Source of the DNA: Nitrospinota bacterium | GTDB taxonomy: Bacteria > Nitrospinota > Nitrospinia > UBA9942 | DNA length: 7,672 nt | Assembly (NCBI GenBank): GCA_016234205.1 | Contig: JACRGN010000141.1 | Coordinates: 1 to 7,672, forward strand | Reading direction: 5' to 3' | Shown: positions 1-5,676 of the stretch, piece by piece | Position numbering within the stretch: position 1 is the first letter of the stretch | Layout: each line of letters starts with the position of its first letter | Notes under the pieces: model-generated | What the model was told of the DNA's origin: nothing | The model's database searches: none | What the model saw: only the letters and a program-made list of their open reading frames with translations | Program-made: the position numbers and the translations under genes

Positions 1-4
1 ATAG

Positions 5-982
5 ATGGCAAAAGTTTTAATAACTGGTGGTGCAGGATTTATTGGTTCTCATTTATCGGAAGAACTCTTGAAGCGGGGTGAAGATGTCTTTGTTATTGAT
101 GACCTCTCAACAGGGAGTATTGAAAATATTGAGCATCTCAAGAATAACCCGAAATTTCATTATAGTATTGATACAATAAAAAACGAGCCGTTGTTAGCCG
201 AACTTGTGGACAGATGCGATGTAGTGTATCATCTGGCGGCGGCTGTTGGTGTCAAGCTGATAATTGAAAGCCCTGTCAATACAATTGAAACCAATATCTA
301 CGGGACAGAATTGGTTCTTAAGTGTGCAAATAAAAAGAAGAAAAAGGTGATGGTTGCATCTACTTCCGAGGTGTATGGTAAGAATAATAATGTACCTTTC
401 AAGGAAGACTATGATGTGGTGCTTGGCTCTACGAAGAATGGGAGATGGAGTTATGCCTGTTCAAAGGCGATTGATGAGTTTCTTGCCCTTGCATACTGGA
501 GAGAGAAAAAACTTCCTGTTGTTGTCGTCAGATTCTTTAATACTGTTGGACCAAGACAGACAGGAAGATACGGGATGGTAATCCCAAATTTTGTAAAGCA
601 GGCACTACTCGGACATCCCATTACTGTCTATGGAGATGGAAAGCAGTCAAGGAGTTTTACCTATGTGGGTGATGTGGTAAAGGGCATCACTGAGCTTATG
701 AATAATCCAAAGGCGGTTGGAGAGGTCTTCAATATTGGGCATGGCAAGGAAATCACAATTTCCGAACTTGCAGGCATGGTAAAAAAAATTACGAATAGCA
801 AATCTGAGATTGTATATATCCCTTATGATAAGGCTTATGAAGAGGGCTTTGAGGATATGCAGAGAAGGTCGCCTGATATTTCAAAGATAAACAAACTGAT
901 AGGCTATAAGCCGACAATGGATATGAAGGAAATACTGGAAAAGGTGGTAGAATATTTTCTGTCAACAAATGCCCATTTATAA
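5..982 (+). CDS. NAD-dependent nucleotide-sugar epimerase/dehydratase (extended SDR; UDP-glucuronate decarboxylase/4-epimerase-like)
   Basis: The 325-residue protein is an extended short-chain dehydrogenase/reductase acting on a nucleotide sugar, probably for surface polysaccharide or LPS precursor synthesis in the cytoplasm. Visible motifs: the N-terminal Rossmann glycine motif GGAGFIGS (residues 8-15), acidic D32-D33 at the end of the second strand as expected for NAD(H) rather than NADP(H), STSEVYG (119-125), the catalytic Y150-x3-K154 (YACSK), FFNTVGPRQ in the substrate domain, and YGDGKQSRSFTYVGDVV near the C-terminal part. The TSEVYG form and the R-S-F-x-Y-V-x-D segment resemble UDP-glucuronate decarboxylases and dTDP-glucose dehydratases, but 4-epimerases share much of this, so substrate is not assigned. 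The length is normal for the family and the gene looks complete. The start is the ATG at 5; only four bases precede it, so its ribosome binding site is outside the window. It has no functional link to the downstream genes. Its stop codon TAA (980-982) overlaps the first bases of repeat A. Confidence 0.93.
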   Translation: MAKVLITGGAGFIGSHLSEELLKRGEDVFVIDDLSTGSIENIEHLKNNPKFHYSIDTIKNEPLLAELVDRCDVVYHLAAAVGVKLIIESPVNTIETNIYGTELVLKCANKKKKKVMVASTSEVYGKNNNVPFKEDYDVVLGSTKNGRWSYACSKAIDEFLALAYWREKKLPVVVVRFFNTVGPRQTGRYGMVIPNFVKQALLGHPITVYGDGKQSRSFTYVGDVVKGITELMNNPKAVGEVFNIGHGKEITISELAGMVKKITNSKSEIVYIPYDKAYEEGFEDMQRRSPDISKINKLIGYKPTMDMKEILEKVVEYFLSTNAHL

Positions 983-1187
983 GAACAAGAACCTGATTTT
1001 AACCACTGAGACACTGAGGCACAGAGAGAGGCAAAAGCAAAAAATATTAAGGGGAAAGGGAGAAGATGGAGAGATGGAGAAAAGGCAGAATAAAATATTT
1101 TTTCATTCACACTTTCTGAATTTTCCCCATTTCTCCTTATTGTTTTCCTCTGTGTCTCCGTGCCTCTGTGGTAAATTTTTATAATTT
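981..1187 (+). repeat. Family A interspersed inverted-repeat element, copy 1 (~207 bp)
   Basis: A non-coding element whose ends are imperfect inverted repeats: the left arm at about 1001-1025 (ACCACTGAGACACTGAGGCA...) pairs with the right arm at about 1147-1171 (...TGCCTCTGTGGT), about 21 of 25 positions. A second copy lies at 4948-5153 in opposite orientation. The match is not limited to the arms: 1061-1087 (27 nt) and 1130-1155 (26 nt) are identical to the reverse complements of 5048-5074 and 4984-5009. The element starts inside the epimerase stop codon. Its right end contains TATAAT (1180-1185), close to the promoter of the following small gene. No transposase is present, so it is MITE-like or REP-like. 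Similar CACAGAG-rich palindromes are, from memory, common in environmental bacterial genomes and often give spurious short ORFs. Confidence 0.88.
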
Positions 1188-1213
1188 TACATGCATTAAA
1201 GATATTGTAGAAT
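1186..1213 (+). promoter_or_regulatory. Putative sigma70-type promoter for the bS22-like gene
   Basis: A -35-like TTTACA (1186-1191) and a -10-like TAGAAT (1208-1213) are separated by 16 bp, each one mismatch from consensus. Transcription would start near 1220, about 19 nt before the ATG at 1239, leaving room for the Shine-Dalgarno site. The -35 overlaps the last bases of repeat A, so the element may have supplied part of this promoter. It is sequence-based only; AT-rich DNA gives such matches by chance. Confidence 0.45.
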
Positions 1214-1238
1214 CTTTTAATGGAAAGGGGGGATAAAG

Positions 1239-1325
1239 ATGGGGAACGTTGTAAAAAAGAGGAAAAAGAAGATGAGAAAGCATAAGCTGAAAAAAATGAG
1301 GAAAAGGATGAGACATAAGAAATAA
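1239..1325 (+). CDS. Very small basic ribosomal protein of bS22 / AURKAIP1-COX24 type
   Basis: A 28-residue ORF encodes MGNVVKKRKKKMRKHKLKKM followed by RKRMRHKK. More than half of the residues are Lys or Arg. The pattern M-G-x-V-x-K-K-R-x-K-x-M-x-K-x-K-x-x-K-x-x-x-R-x-R-H matches the short AURKAIP1/COX24-domain proteins known in bacteria as bS22, associated with the small ribosomal subunit; the match is by recall of the family pattern, not by a search. The start is well supported: a purine-rich AAAGGGGGG (1224-1232) sits 6 nt before the ATG, and a promoter-like pair lies upstream. It is isolated between repeat elements A and B and seems to be its own transcription unit rather than part of the chemotaxis operon. 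It is complete: the family is normally about 25-35 residues. An earlier ATG at 1220 is in another frame and lacks these features. Confidence 0.82.
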   Translation: MGNVVKKRKKKMRKHKLKKMRKRMRHKK

Positions 1326-1475
1326 TAAATCCTAAATACGAAGCACGAAATCCGAAACAAATGCAGATAACCAAATATTAAATTCCAAAAAGTTTTTGAT
1401 ATTTGAAAATTTTGATTTCGGGGCACCCAAACTTCGGGGCACTCAAACGAAGTTTGGGTCGTGTTTCGAATTTTT
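1326..1475. repeat. Repeat element B: composite palindrome between the bS22-like gene and the HEAT gene
   Basis: This non-coding stretch begins right after the TAA of the small gene. The left part (about 1328-1360) is rich in CGAA words (TACGAAGCACGAAATCCGAA) and the right part (about 1457-1475) reads GGTCGTGTTTCGAATTTTTA, which is roughly complementary to it (TTCGAAACACGA against TACGAAGCACGA). Inside the right half, two near-identical 16-bp units follow each other without a gap: 1417-1432 and 1433-1448 (TTCGGGGCAC[C/T]CAAAC, 15 of 16). A perfect 11-bp inverted repeat CCCAAACTTCG (1426-1436) / CGAAGTTTGGG (1448-1458) encloses an 11-nt loop. Similar CGAA-rich palindromes occur, from memory, as interspersed elements in environmental bacterial genomes. 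It may also terminate the small gene's transcript, but no clean U-tract follows the hairpin. Confidence 0.72.
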
Positions 1476-1493
1476 ATAGTCTGTAATTATATT

Positions 1494-3392
1494 ATGAATA
1501 ATGAAGAACTAAATAAATGCATCAAACAATTGAACAGTTCCGACAGTCAGCTCCGCCGTGAGGCAGCAGAAATGCTTGGCGAACCTGGCGGTAGTGCTGC
1601 CATTACACCGCTTGTAAGACTTATCAGGGATAATAATAAAGGGGTTCAGCAGGCGGCTATAGATTCTCTCATTAAAATAAGAGGAAAAGATACCATAAGA
1701 AATATAATTCCACTTTTAACTGATGAAGGCGCTGCAGTTAGAAATATAGCAATAGAAATTCTACAGCAGATAGGAAATGACGATATATGGGCTATTATTA
1801 AAGAATTAAAAAATATAAATAATGATGTGAGAAAATTTGCTGCTGACCTGCTCGGCTTATTATCTAATAGAGAAGCAGTGGAGCCATTGATAGAGGCTGT
1901 ATCTGATACCGACCCGAATGTCAGGGCATCTGCTGTGGTAAGTCTTGGATTGCTGAAAGACAAGAGGGCTTTGCATGTATTGATTAATTCCCTTAATGAT
2001 GAGGAATGGATAAGGTTTTCAGCCATAGAGGCATTGGCTGAGATGGGGGATAAAAGTGCAGTCGGACCGCTTTTAAATACATTGAATACAGCCAATCAGC
2101 TAATAATAGCTGCAATAATTGAATCATTGGGACATTTGAAAGACACTAAATCTGCAAAGCCTCTTTTGAAATATATAAAGAGTACAAATAAAAATATCAG
2201 AAATCTTGTATTAAAAGCCCTCGATGAAATATCTGAGGAAAATGAGATTACTTATACTGATGTAGATAGAGATGAATTGTTTGTCTTTCTGAAAGATGCC
2301 CTAAATGATGATGACCCTGTTATTCAGGATTGCGCTGTCAGATGGCTGACAAGATTAAAGGATGCAAGAGGGATTGAACCGTTGCTCAGACTCGCCACGA
2401 AAACAAGCTGGGACTTTCCTGATAGGCTGAATCTGATTGCAAAGGCACTCGTTGCTATAGGCAATATCCCCATACTCCTGACGAAACTCAGAGATTCTGA
2501 CAAAAAGGGGAGGCTGATTATAATAAGTGTCTTCGGAGAGTTCAGAGACCCGTCTGTTACCTTGAGACTGCAGTCTGTTTATTCAAGGGCTGATGAAGAG
2601 GAGAGGTTTGTTATCGTCTCTGCCGCCGGGAAGATAGGGACAGATGAGGCAGTTGAGATTTTAACAAAGGCACTTCATGATTCCAATGGTCATGTCAGGA
2701 GAGAGGCGGCATCATATCTTGGAAGATTGAAGGAGAAAAAAGGTGTCCATATTTTGCTTTCCATATTTGAAGGAGACCACTATCATGATGTCAGAGAAAC
2801 CGCAATGAAGGCACTTGCAAATATAGGGACTGACGAGGTATTTGAAAATTTTATCAAGTTTCTCTCATCCACGAGCCCTGAAATTCGTGAATTGGCAATA
2901 GAGGGGTTAAGGATAATGCATAGGCCTGAAGGGATAGAAAATATACAGGAGGTTCTAAACGACCCGAACTGGAGAGTAAGGAAGGCTGCAGTAAATGCCC
3001 TCTCCCAATTTAACGGTGAAAGCATAATTGAAAGTCTTATTAATACCATGTCAGATGAAAATGAGCATGTAAGGCTTGCAGCCGTTCAATCAATGGCAAG
3101 ATTTTCGGGTGAGAAGGTTGTTAAATCTATTATAGCTGCCCTTAACGATGGTGATATATGGGTTCGTTTTCAGGGGGCTGAGACCCTTGGAATTATGAGA
3201 GAAAAAAGCGCCATAGATTCACTAATAAAAAAATTAAATGATGATGACCCCGTTAAGATTGCCGCTGCCAAAGCACTTGGAGAGATAGGAGATAGGGGTG
3301 CATTAGGTGCCTTAGAGTTATTAAAGAAAAATAATAATCCGGATATAAGTAATGCTGCATCCATAGCTATAGAGCATATACAAAATAAATAA
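1494..3392 (+). CDS. HEAT-repeat (PBS-lyase-type) scaffold protein of the chemotaxis operon
   Basis: The 632-residue protein consists of about twenty helical HEAT repeats of ~31 residues from end to end, each with the typical D-x-x-[V/I]-R-x-x-A-[A/V]-x-[A/S]-L-G-x-[L/I] signature (for example DPNVRASAVVSLGLL, DENEHVRLAAVQSMARF, NDGDIWVRFQGAETLGIM, DDPVKIAAAKALGEIGD). There is no signal peptide, membrane segment or catalytic motif, so it is probably a cytoplasmic protein-binding scaffold. PBS-lyase-type HEAT repeats in such proteins need not imply phycobilin lyase activity, and no phycobiliprotein genes are present. It is 19 bp upstream of cheR and on the same strand, so it is very likely co-transcribed. 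A HEAT protein tied to a Che pathway has precedent in Myxococcus xanthus (Cpc7 with CheY7, from memory). The start is chosen at the ATG at 1494 because the in-frame upstream GTG at 1461 lies inside repeat B. No clear Shine-Dalgarno precedes 1494, which is odd. Confidence 0.88.
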   Translation: MNNEELNKCIKQLNSSDSQLRREAAEMLGEPGGSAAITPLVRLIRDNNKGVQQAAIDSLIKIRGKDTIRNIIPLLTDEGAAVRNIAIEILQQIGNDDIWAIIKELKNINNDVRKFAADLLGLLSNREAVEPLIEAVSDTDPNVRASAVVSLGLLKDKRALHVLINSLNDEEWIRFSAIEALAEMGDKSAVGPLLNTLNTANQLIIAAIIESLGHLKDTKSAKPLLKYIKSTNKNIRNLVLKALDEISEENEITYTDVDRDELFVFLKDALNDDDPVIQDCAVRWLTRLKDARGIEPLLRLATKTSWDFPDRLNLIAKALVAIGNIPILLTKLRDSDKKGRLIIISVFGEFRDPSVTLRLQSVYSRADEEERFVIVSAAGKIGTDEAVEILTKALHDSNGHVRREAASYLGRLKEKKGVHILLSIFEGDHYHDVRETAMKALANIGTDEVFENFIKFLSSTSPEIRELAIEGLRIMHRPEGIENIQEVLNDPNWRVRKAAVNALSQFNGESIIESLINTMSDENEHVRLAAVQSMARFSGEKVVKSIIAALNDGDIWVRFQGAETLGIMREKSAIDSLIKKLNDDDPVKIAAAKALGEIGDRGALGALELLKKNNNPDISNAASIAIEHIQNK

Positions 3393-3411
3393 AGGCAGGT
3401 GTATTAGAATC

Positions 3412-4281
3412 TTGGAAACAACTAATGAGTCTTTACAGAATAAAGGGAATGAAAAACTATCTCTTGACACTTTTCAGCAGTTGAGGGATTTGATATATGA
3501 GAAGTGTGGAATATTTTATGCTGAAAATAAAAAGTATTTAGTAGAAAATCGATTAATGAGGAGGTTAGAGGAATTCGGATTTAATACATTTGAAGAATAT
3601 CTCTATTTTCTTAAGTATGATTCACGGAAAAACAATGAATTAAACTTCCTTTTCGATGCAATCACTACAAATGAGACAAGTTTCTTCAGAAACCCGCCTC
3701 AATTAGAGGCATTCGAAAAAGGGGTGTTACCTCTTGTTATTGAAAATTTAAAGAAATCTTCAAACAGTAAGCTGCGAATATGGAGTTCTGCCAGTTCAAC
3801 AGGGGAAGAGCCATATACCTTAGCCATTATGCTCTCTGAGAACAGGGCTATAATGTCAGGTATTTCATCTGAGATTATGGCAAGTGATATAAGCGAAGGC
3901 GTTTTAGCATCTGCCCGCAAAGGTGTTTATGGAACAAATTCAATCAGGAGCACCTCTAAGTATCTTATTGATAAATATTTTATAGTAAATTCCGATACTT
4001 ATACTATTAAACCTGAAATAAAGAATATGGTTAAATTTAGCAACATAAACCTCTATGACCAGCTTAAGATGAAGACGATGAGGGGGTTTGATGTCATATT
4101 CTGCAGGAATGTCCTCATATATTTTGATGATAAGGCAAAAAAACAGATTATAGCCAGTTTATATGACAGCCTTAATCCAAATGGCTATCTTCTTATAGGA
4201 CATTCAGAGTCTCTGCACAATATATCAAGGGCTTTTAAATTGGTAAATTTCAATAGAATGCCTGTGTATAAAAAAGAGTGA
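3412..4281 (+). CDS. cheR: Chemotaxis protein methyltransferase CheR
   Basis: CheR transfers methyl groups from S-adenosylmethionine to glutamates of chemoreceptors for adaptation, in the cytoplasm at receptor arrays. The 289-residue protein has the all-alpha N-terminal domain (about 20-75, with basic ENRLMRRLEEFG) followed by the Rossmann methyltransferase domain. Visible signatures are TTNETSFFRNP (85-95), the SAM-binding SASSTGEEPYTLA (126-138), ASDIS (157-161, acidic D159), FDVIFCRNVLIYF (226-238), and GYLLIGHSESL (258-268). Length is normal and nothing essential looks missing. The start is the TTG at 3412: the next in-frame ATG (residue 49) would delete much of the N-terminal domain, and an AGGCAGGTG purine-rich stretch (3393-3401) lies about 10 nt upstream, a weak site. 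It follows the HEAT gene by 19 bp and precedes the small membrane protein gene by 13 bp. Receptors and CheB are not in the window. Confidence 0.96.
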   Translation: METTNESLQNKGNEKLSLDTFQQLRDLIYEKCGIFYAENKKYLVENRLMRRLEEFGFNTFEEYLYFLKYDSRKNNELNFLFDAITTNETSFFRNPPQLEAFEKGVLPLVIENLKKSSNSKLRIWSSASSTGEEPYTLAIMLSENRAIMSGISSEIMASDISEGVLASARKGVYGTNSIRSTSKYLIDKYFIVNSDTYTIKPEIKNMVKFSNINLYDQLKMKTMRGFDVIFCRNVLIYFDDKAKKQIIASLYDSLNPNGYLLIGHSESLHNISRAFKLVNFNRMPVYKKE

Positions 4282-4290
4282 AAGGAGGTG
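4281..4290 (+). promoter_or_regulatory. Strong ribosome binding site for the 72-residue membrane protein
   Basis: AAAGGAGGTG is a near-perfect anti-Shine-Dalgarno complement placed 4 nt before the ATG at 4295. Its first base is the last base of the cheR stop codon, so the two genes are tightly coupled. It strongly supports the small gene as real. Confidence 0.8.
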
Positions 4291-4294
4291 GATT

Positions 4295-4513
4295 ATGAAT
4301 TTTTTTGATTTTAAAACAGACAATACGGCTTATTACATTGCAGCTATATTTTTTTTAATTCTGATTTATATTATGTATTATCTGGAAAAAAGAGATAGAC
4401 GGAAAATGCAGCTTGATATAGAAAGGATGCTCGAGATGGATATTACACCGAAACGAAAAGGAGATGAGCGGATCAGAGAGGAATTTGAGATGAGAAAGAG
4501 TCTAAGAGTCTAA
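4295..4513 (+). CDS. Small single-pass membrane protein of unknown function
   Basis: The 72-residue product is not recognised as a known family. Residues 12-30 (AYYIAAIFFLILIYIMYYL) form one clear hydrophobic helix. It is followed directly by EKRDRRK (31-37), so by the positive-inside rule the short N-terminus would be outside and the ~40-residue charged tail inside. The tail (KMQLDIERMLEMDI, then KRKGDERIREEFEMRK) is highly charged and probably helical. A strong ribosome binding site and the 13-bp gap to cheR indicate it is expressed with the chemotaxis genes. The last codons (from 4499) and the stop codon are formed by the tandem units of repeat C, so the extreme C-terminus (SLRV) may have been rewritten by insertion of that element. 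It could be an array-associated or envelope-tethering factor, but that is only a guess from context. Confidence 0.78.
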   Translation: MNFFDFKTDNTAYYIAAIFFLILIYIMYYLEKRDRRKMQLDIERMLEMDITPKRKGDERIREEFEMRKSLRV

Positions 4514-4551
4514 AAGTCTAAAAGTAAAAACAACTCTTAGACTTTTAGACT
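4499..4551. repeat. Repeat C: inverted repeat with arms of 8-bp tandem units
   Basis: The left side has three consecutive 8-bp units AGTCTAAG, AGTCTAAA, AGTCTAAA (4499-4522) plus AGT. The right arm 4533-4551 (ACTCTTAGACTTTTAGACT) is the reverse complement of 4507-4525 with one A-C mismatch, giving a 19-bp stem and a 7-nt loop. It overlaps the end of the small membrane protein gene and stops 5 nt before the Shine-Dalgarno of the next gene. It lacks a following U-tract, so it is not a classical terminator. It could still affect mRNA stability or ribosome access to the following gene. Confidence 0.85.
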
Positions 4552-4564
4552 GTCTTGGAGGGTT

Positions 4565-4930
4565 ATGTCAAAAAATATAATGGTAGTGGATGATAGCTTT
4601 ACAACCCGAAAGATGTTGTCTTTTCTTTTAAAAGGGGAGGGGTTTAATGTGGTATCAGCAGAAAATGGTATAGATGCGCTGGAAAAATTAACATTTTCAG
4701 ATATAGATGTTATAATTACAGATCTGAATATGCCGCAGATGGATGGACTTGAACTTATAAATTCTTTAAAAAAGAATCCTGACTATAAGGATATTCCTGT
4801 TATAATGCTGACAACCGCGTGTGAAGATAGTGATAAACAAAAAGGGATTGAGGCAGGTGCATCGCTGTATTTGATCAAACCTATATCTCAGGATGTTTTG
4901 ATAAAGGAGGTGAAGAAGTTTCTTGGATAA
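4565..4930 (+). CDS. Single-domain CheY-like response regulator (first of two)
   Basis: This 121-residue protein is one receiver domain with no output domain. Phosphorylation-site residues are all present: acidic D9-D10 after the first strand (MVVDD), phospho-acceptor D53 in ITDLNMPQMDG, T83 (MLTTA), Y102 at the aromatic switch position, and K105 in LIKP. It differs from the second CheY in its C-terminal part (LYLIKPISQDVLIKEVKKFLG), lacking the FTAATLEEKL stretch typical of flagellar-motor-binding CheY. It may therefore bind a different target, or act as a phosphate sink. The ATG at 4565 is chosen because GGAGGG (4557-4562) sits directly upstream; the spacing is short, only 2-4 nt. It is separated from the preceding gene by repeat C and from the following cheY by repeat A copy 2. 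No adaptor or DNA-binding domain is present. Confidence 0.93.
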   Translation: MSKNIMVVDDSFTTRKMLSFLLKGEGFNVVSAENGIDALEKLTFSDIDVIITDLNMPQMDGLELINSLKKNPDYKDIPVIMLTTACEDSDKQKGIEAGASLYLIKPISQDVLIKEVKKFLG

Positions 4931-4947
4931 TTAACTGACGAATAAGG

Positions 4948-5153
4948 AAATTATAAAATCTTTTGCCACAGAGGGCACAGAGAACACAGAGGAAAACAAT
5001 AAGGAGAAAGGGGGAAATTCGAGAAAGAGGGAATGGAAAATTTATTTTGCCTTTTCTCCATCTCTCCATCTTCTGCTTTTCTTCTTAATTTTTTTGTTTT
5101 TATCTCTCTCTGTGACCTCTGTGTTCTCTGTGGCTAATCAGGTTTTTGTTCTT
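4948..5153 (-). repeat. Family A interspersed inverted-repeat element, copy 2 (inverted)
   Basis: The reverse complement of this stretch aligns over its whole length with 981-1187, at around 80% identity by eye. Its terminal 18 bases (5136-5153) match 981-998 at 17 of 18 positions. The arms here are cleaner than in copy 1: the left end (about 4964-4992) and right end (about 5106-5134) carry the word CACAGAG repeated every 9 bp, and its complement CTCTGTG. The core between arms is purine-rich on the minus strand. It fills the gap between the two cheY genes, beginning 18 bp after the first stop and ending 3 bp before the purine tract of the second gene's ribosome binding site. No coding capacity is believable; a minus-strand reading frame through it has the Cys/Leu-rich look produced by this repeat. 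Confidence 0.9.
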
Positions 5154-5168
5154 TAGAAAGGAGGGTTT

Positions 5169-5555
5169 ATGGCAGATTTAGATACAAACATGAAGGTATT
5201 GTTAGTGGATGATTTTGCCACCATGAGGAAGATTGTGAGGAACATCCTCGGTCAATTAGGCATAAAAAATGTGGATGAGGCGGATGATGGAAGCACAGCA
5301 CTTCCAAAGCTAAAACAGAATAAATATGACATTGTAATCTCCGATTGGAATATGCCAAAGATGACAGGTTTGGATTTACTTAAGGCTGTAAGGGCTGATG
5401 AAAATCTAAAGTCTCTTCCATTTCTTATGGTAACTGCAGAGGCGTTGAAAGATAATATTGTAGCAGCGGCTCAGGCAGGTATAAGTGATTATGTTGTAAA
5501 GCCGTTCACCGCAGCAACACTGGAAGAGAAGTTGAAGAAGATATTTGCGAAATGA
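5169..5555 (+). CDS. cheY: Chemotaxis response regulator CheY (canonical, flagellar-motor type)
   Basis: The 128-residue receiver is strikingly like enterobacterial CheY, with all landmark residues shifted by two: D14-D15 (VDD), phospho-acceptor D59 in ISDWNMPKM, T89 (MVTAEA), Y108 and K111 in DYVVKPFTAATLEEKLKKIF. Phosphorylated CheY normally binds FliM/FliN at the flagellar switch and changes rotation; conservation of the alpha4-beta5-alpha5 face (AAAQAGISDYVVKPFTAATLEEKL) argues for that role here. The ATG at 5169 follows AAAGGAGGG (5157-5165), a strong but closely spaced ribosome binding site. The stop TGA at 5553-5555 is the first triplet of repeat D. Neighbours are the divergent CheY upstream and CheX downstream, which would dephosphorylate it. 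Confidence 0.97.
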   Translation: MADLDTNMKVLLVDDFATMRKIVRNILGQLGIKNVDEADDGSTALPKLKQNKYDIVISDWNMPKMTGLDLLKAVRADENLKSLPFLMVTAEALKDNIVAAAQAGISDYVVKPFTAATLEEKLKKIFAK

Positions 5556-5654
5556 CCCTGAAAGGGTCATGCTGAACTTGTTTCAGCATCTCTTATAATT
5601 TTCGAGACCCTGAAACGACCCATGAAACAAGTTCAGGGCATGGTTCAGGGTGAC
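5553..5654. repeat. Repeat D: multi-hairpin palindromic element starting on the cheY stop codon
   Basis: Several perfect inverted repeats are packed into about 100 bp: TGACCCT (5553-5559) / AGGGTCA (5563-5569), 7 bp with a 3-nt loop; ATGCTGAA (5569-5576) / TTCAGCAT (5582-5589), 8 bp with a 5-nt loop; and ACCCTGAA (5607-5614), which can pair with TTCAGGGT (5644-5651) or, as CCCTGAA, with TTCAGGG (5632-5638). The words CTGAACTTGTTTCAG and its complement recur through the element. The whole lies between the cheY stop, which is part of the first stem, and the Shine-Dalgarno of cheX. From memory, CCTGAA-ACAAG-TTCAGG palindromes are widespread in environmental genomes. Roles in mRNA stability are possible but not shown. 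Confidence 0.85.
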
Positions 5655-5664
5655 AACAATAACT

Positions 5665-5671
5665 AAGGGAG
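5665..5671 (+). promoter_or_regulatory. Ribosome binding site that decides the cheX start
   Basis: AAGGGAG lies 5 nt before the ATG at 5677. The same frame is open upstream to a GTG at 5650, but that codon is inside repeat D and has no such site, so 5677 is preferred. Confidence 0.7.
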
Positions 5672-5676
5672 AAAAT

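Noticed and set aside
904..1374. Minus-strand 156-residue open frame (and shorter plus- and minus-strand frames at 969-1184 and 1217-1426)
   Set aside because: They run through repeat elements A and B and antisense to the epimerase end and the bS22-like gene. The Ser/Phe-rich or Cys/Leu-rich products are low-complexity translations of repeat sequence, with no family features.
1646..3364. Minus-strand open frames opposite the HEAT gene (1646-2095, 2783-3049, 3170-3364)
   Set aside because: Antisense shadows: the periodic HEAT codons leave the opposite strand open. No ribosome binding sites or recognisable products.
1494..3392. Phycocyanobilin lyase
   Set aside because: The repeats are of PBS-lyase HEAT type, but no phycobiliprotein genes are nearby and the repeats are generic scaffolds; context is chemotaxis.
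4507..4551. Intrinsic terminator between the membrane protein gene and the first cheY
   Set aside because: The 19-bp stem is AT-rich and is followed by GTCTTGGAGG rather than a U-tract, so it was called a repeat only.
4881..5069. Minus-strand 62-residue frame ending the first cheY and crossing repeat A copy 2
   Set aside because: Its FLCVLCALCG stretch is the translation of the CTCTGTG repeat, a known kind of spurious ORF; it also overlaps cheY antisense.
981..5153. Composite transposon bounded by the two family A copies
   Set aside because: The elements encode no transposase, and the segment between holds ordinary operon genes whose continuity with the downstream che genes argues against a moved cassette.
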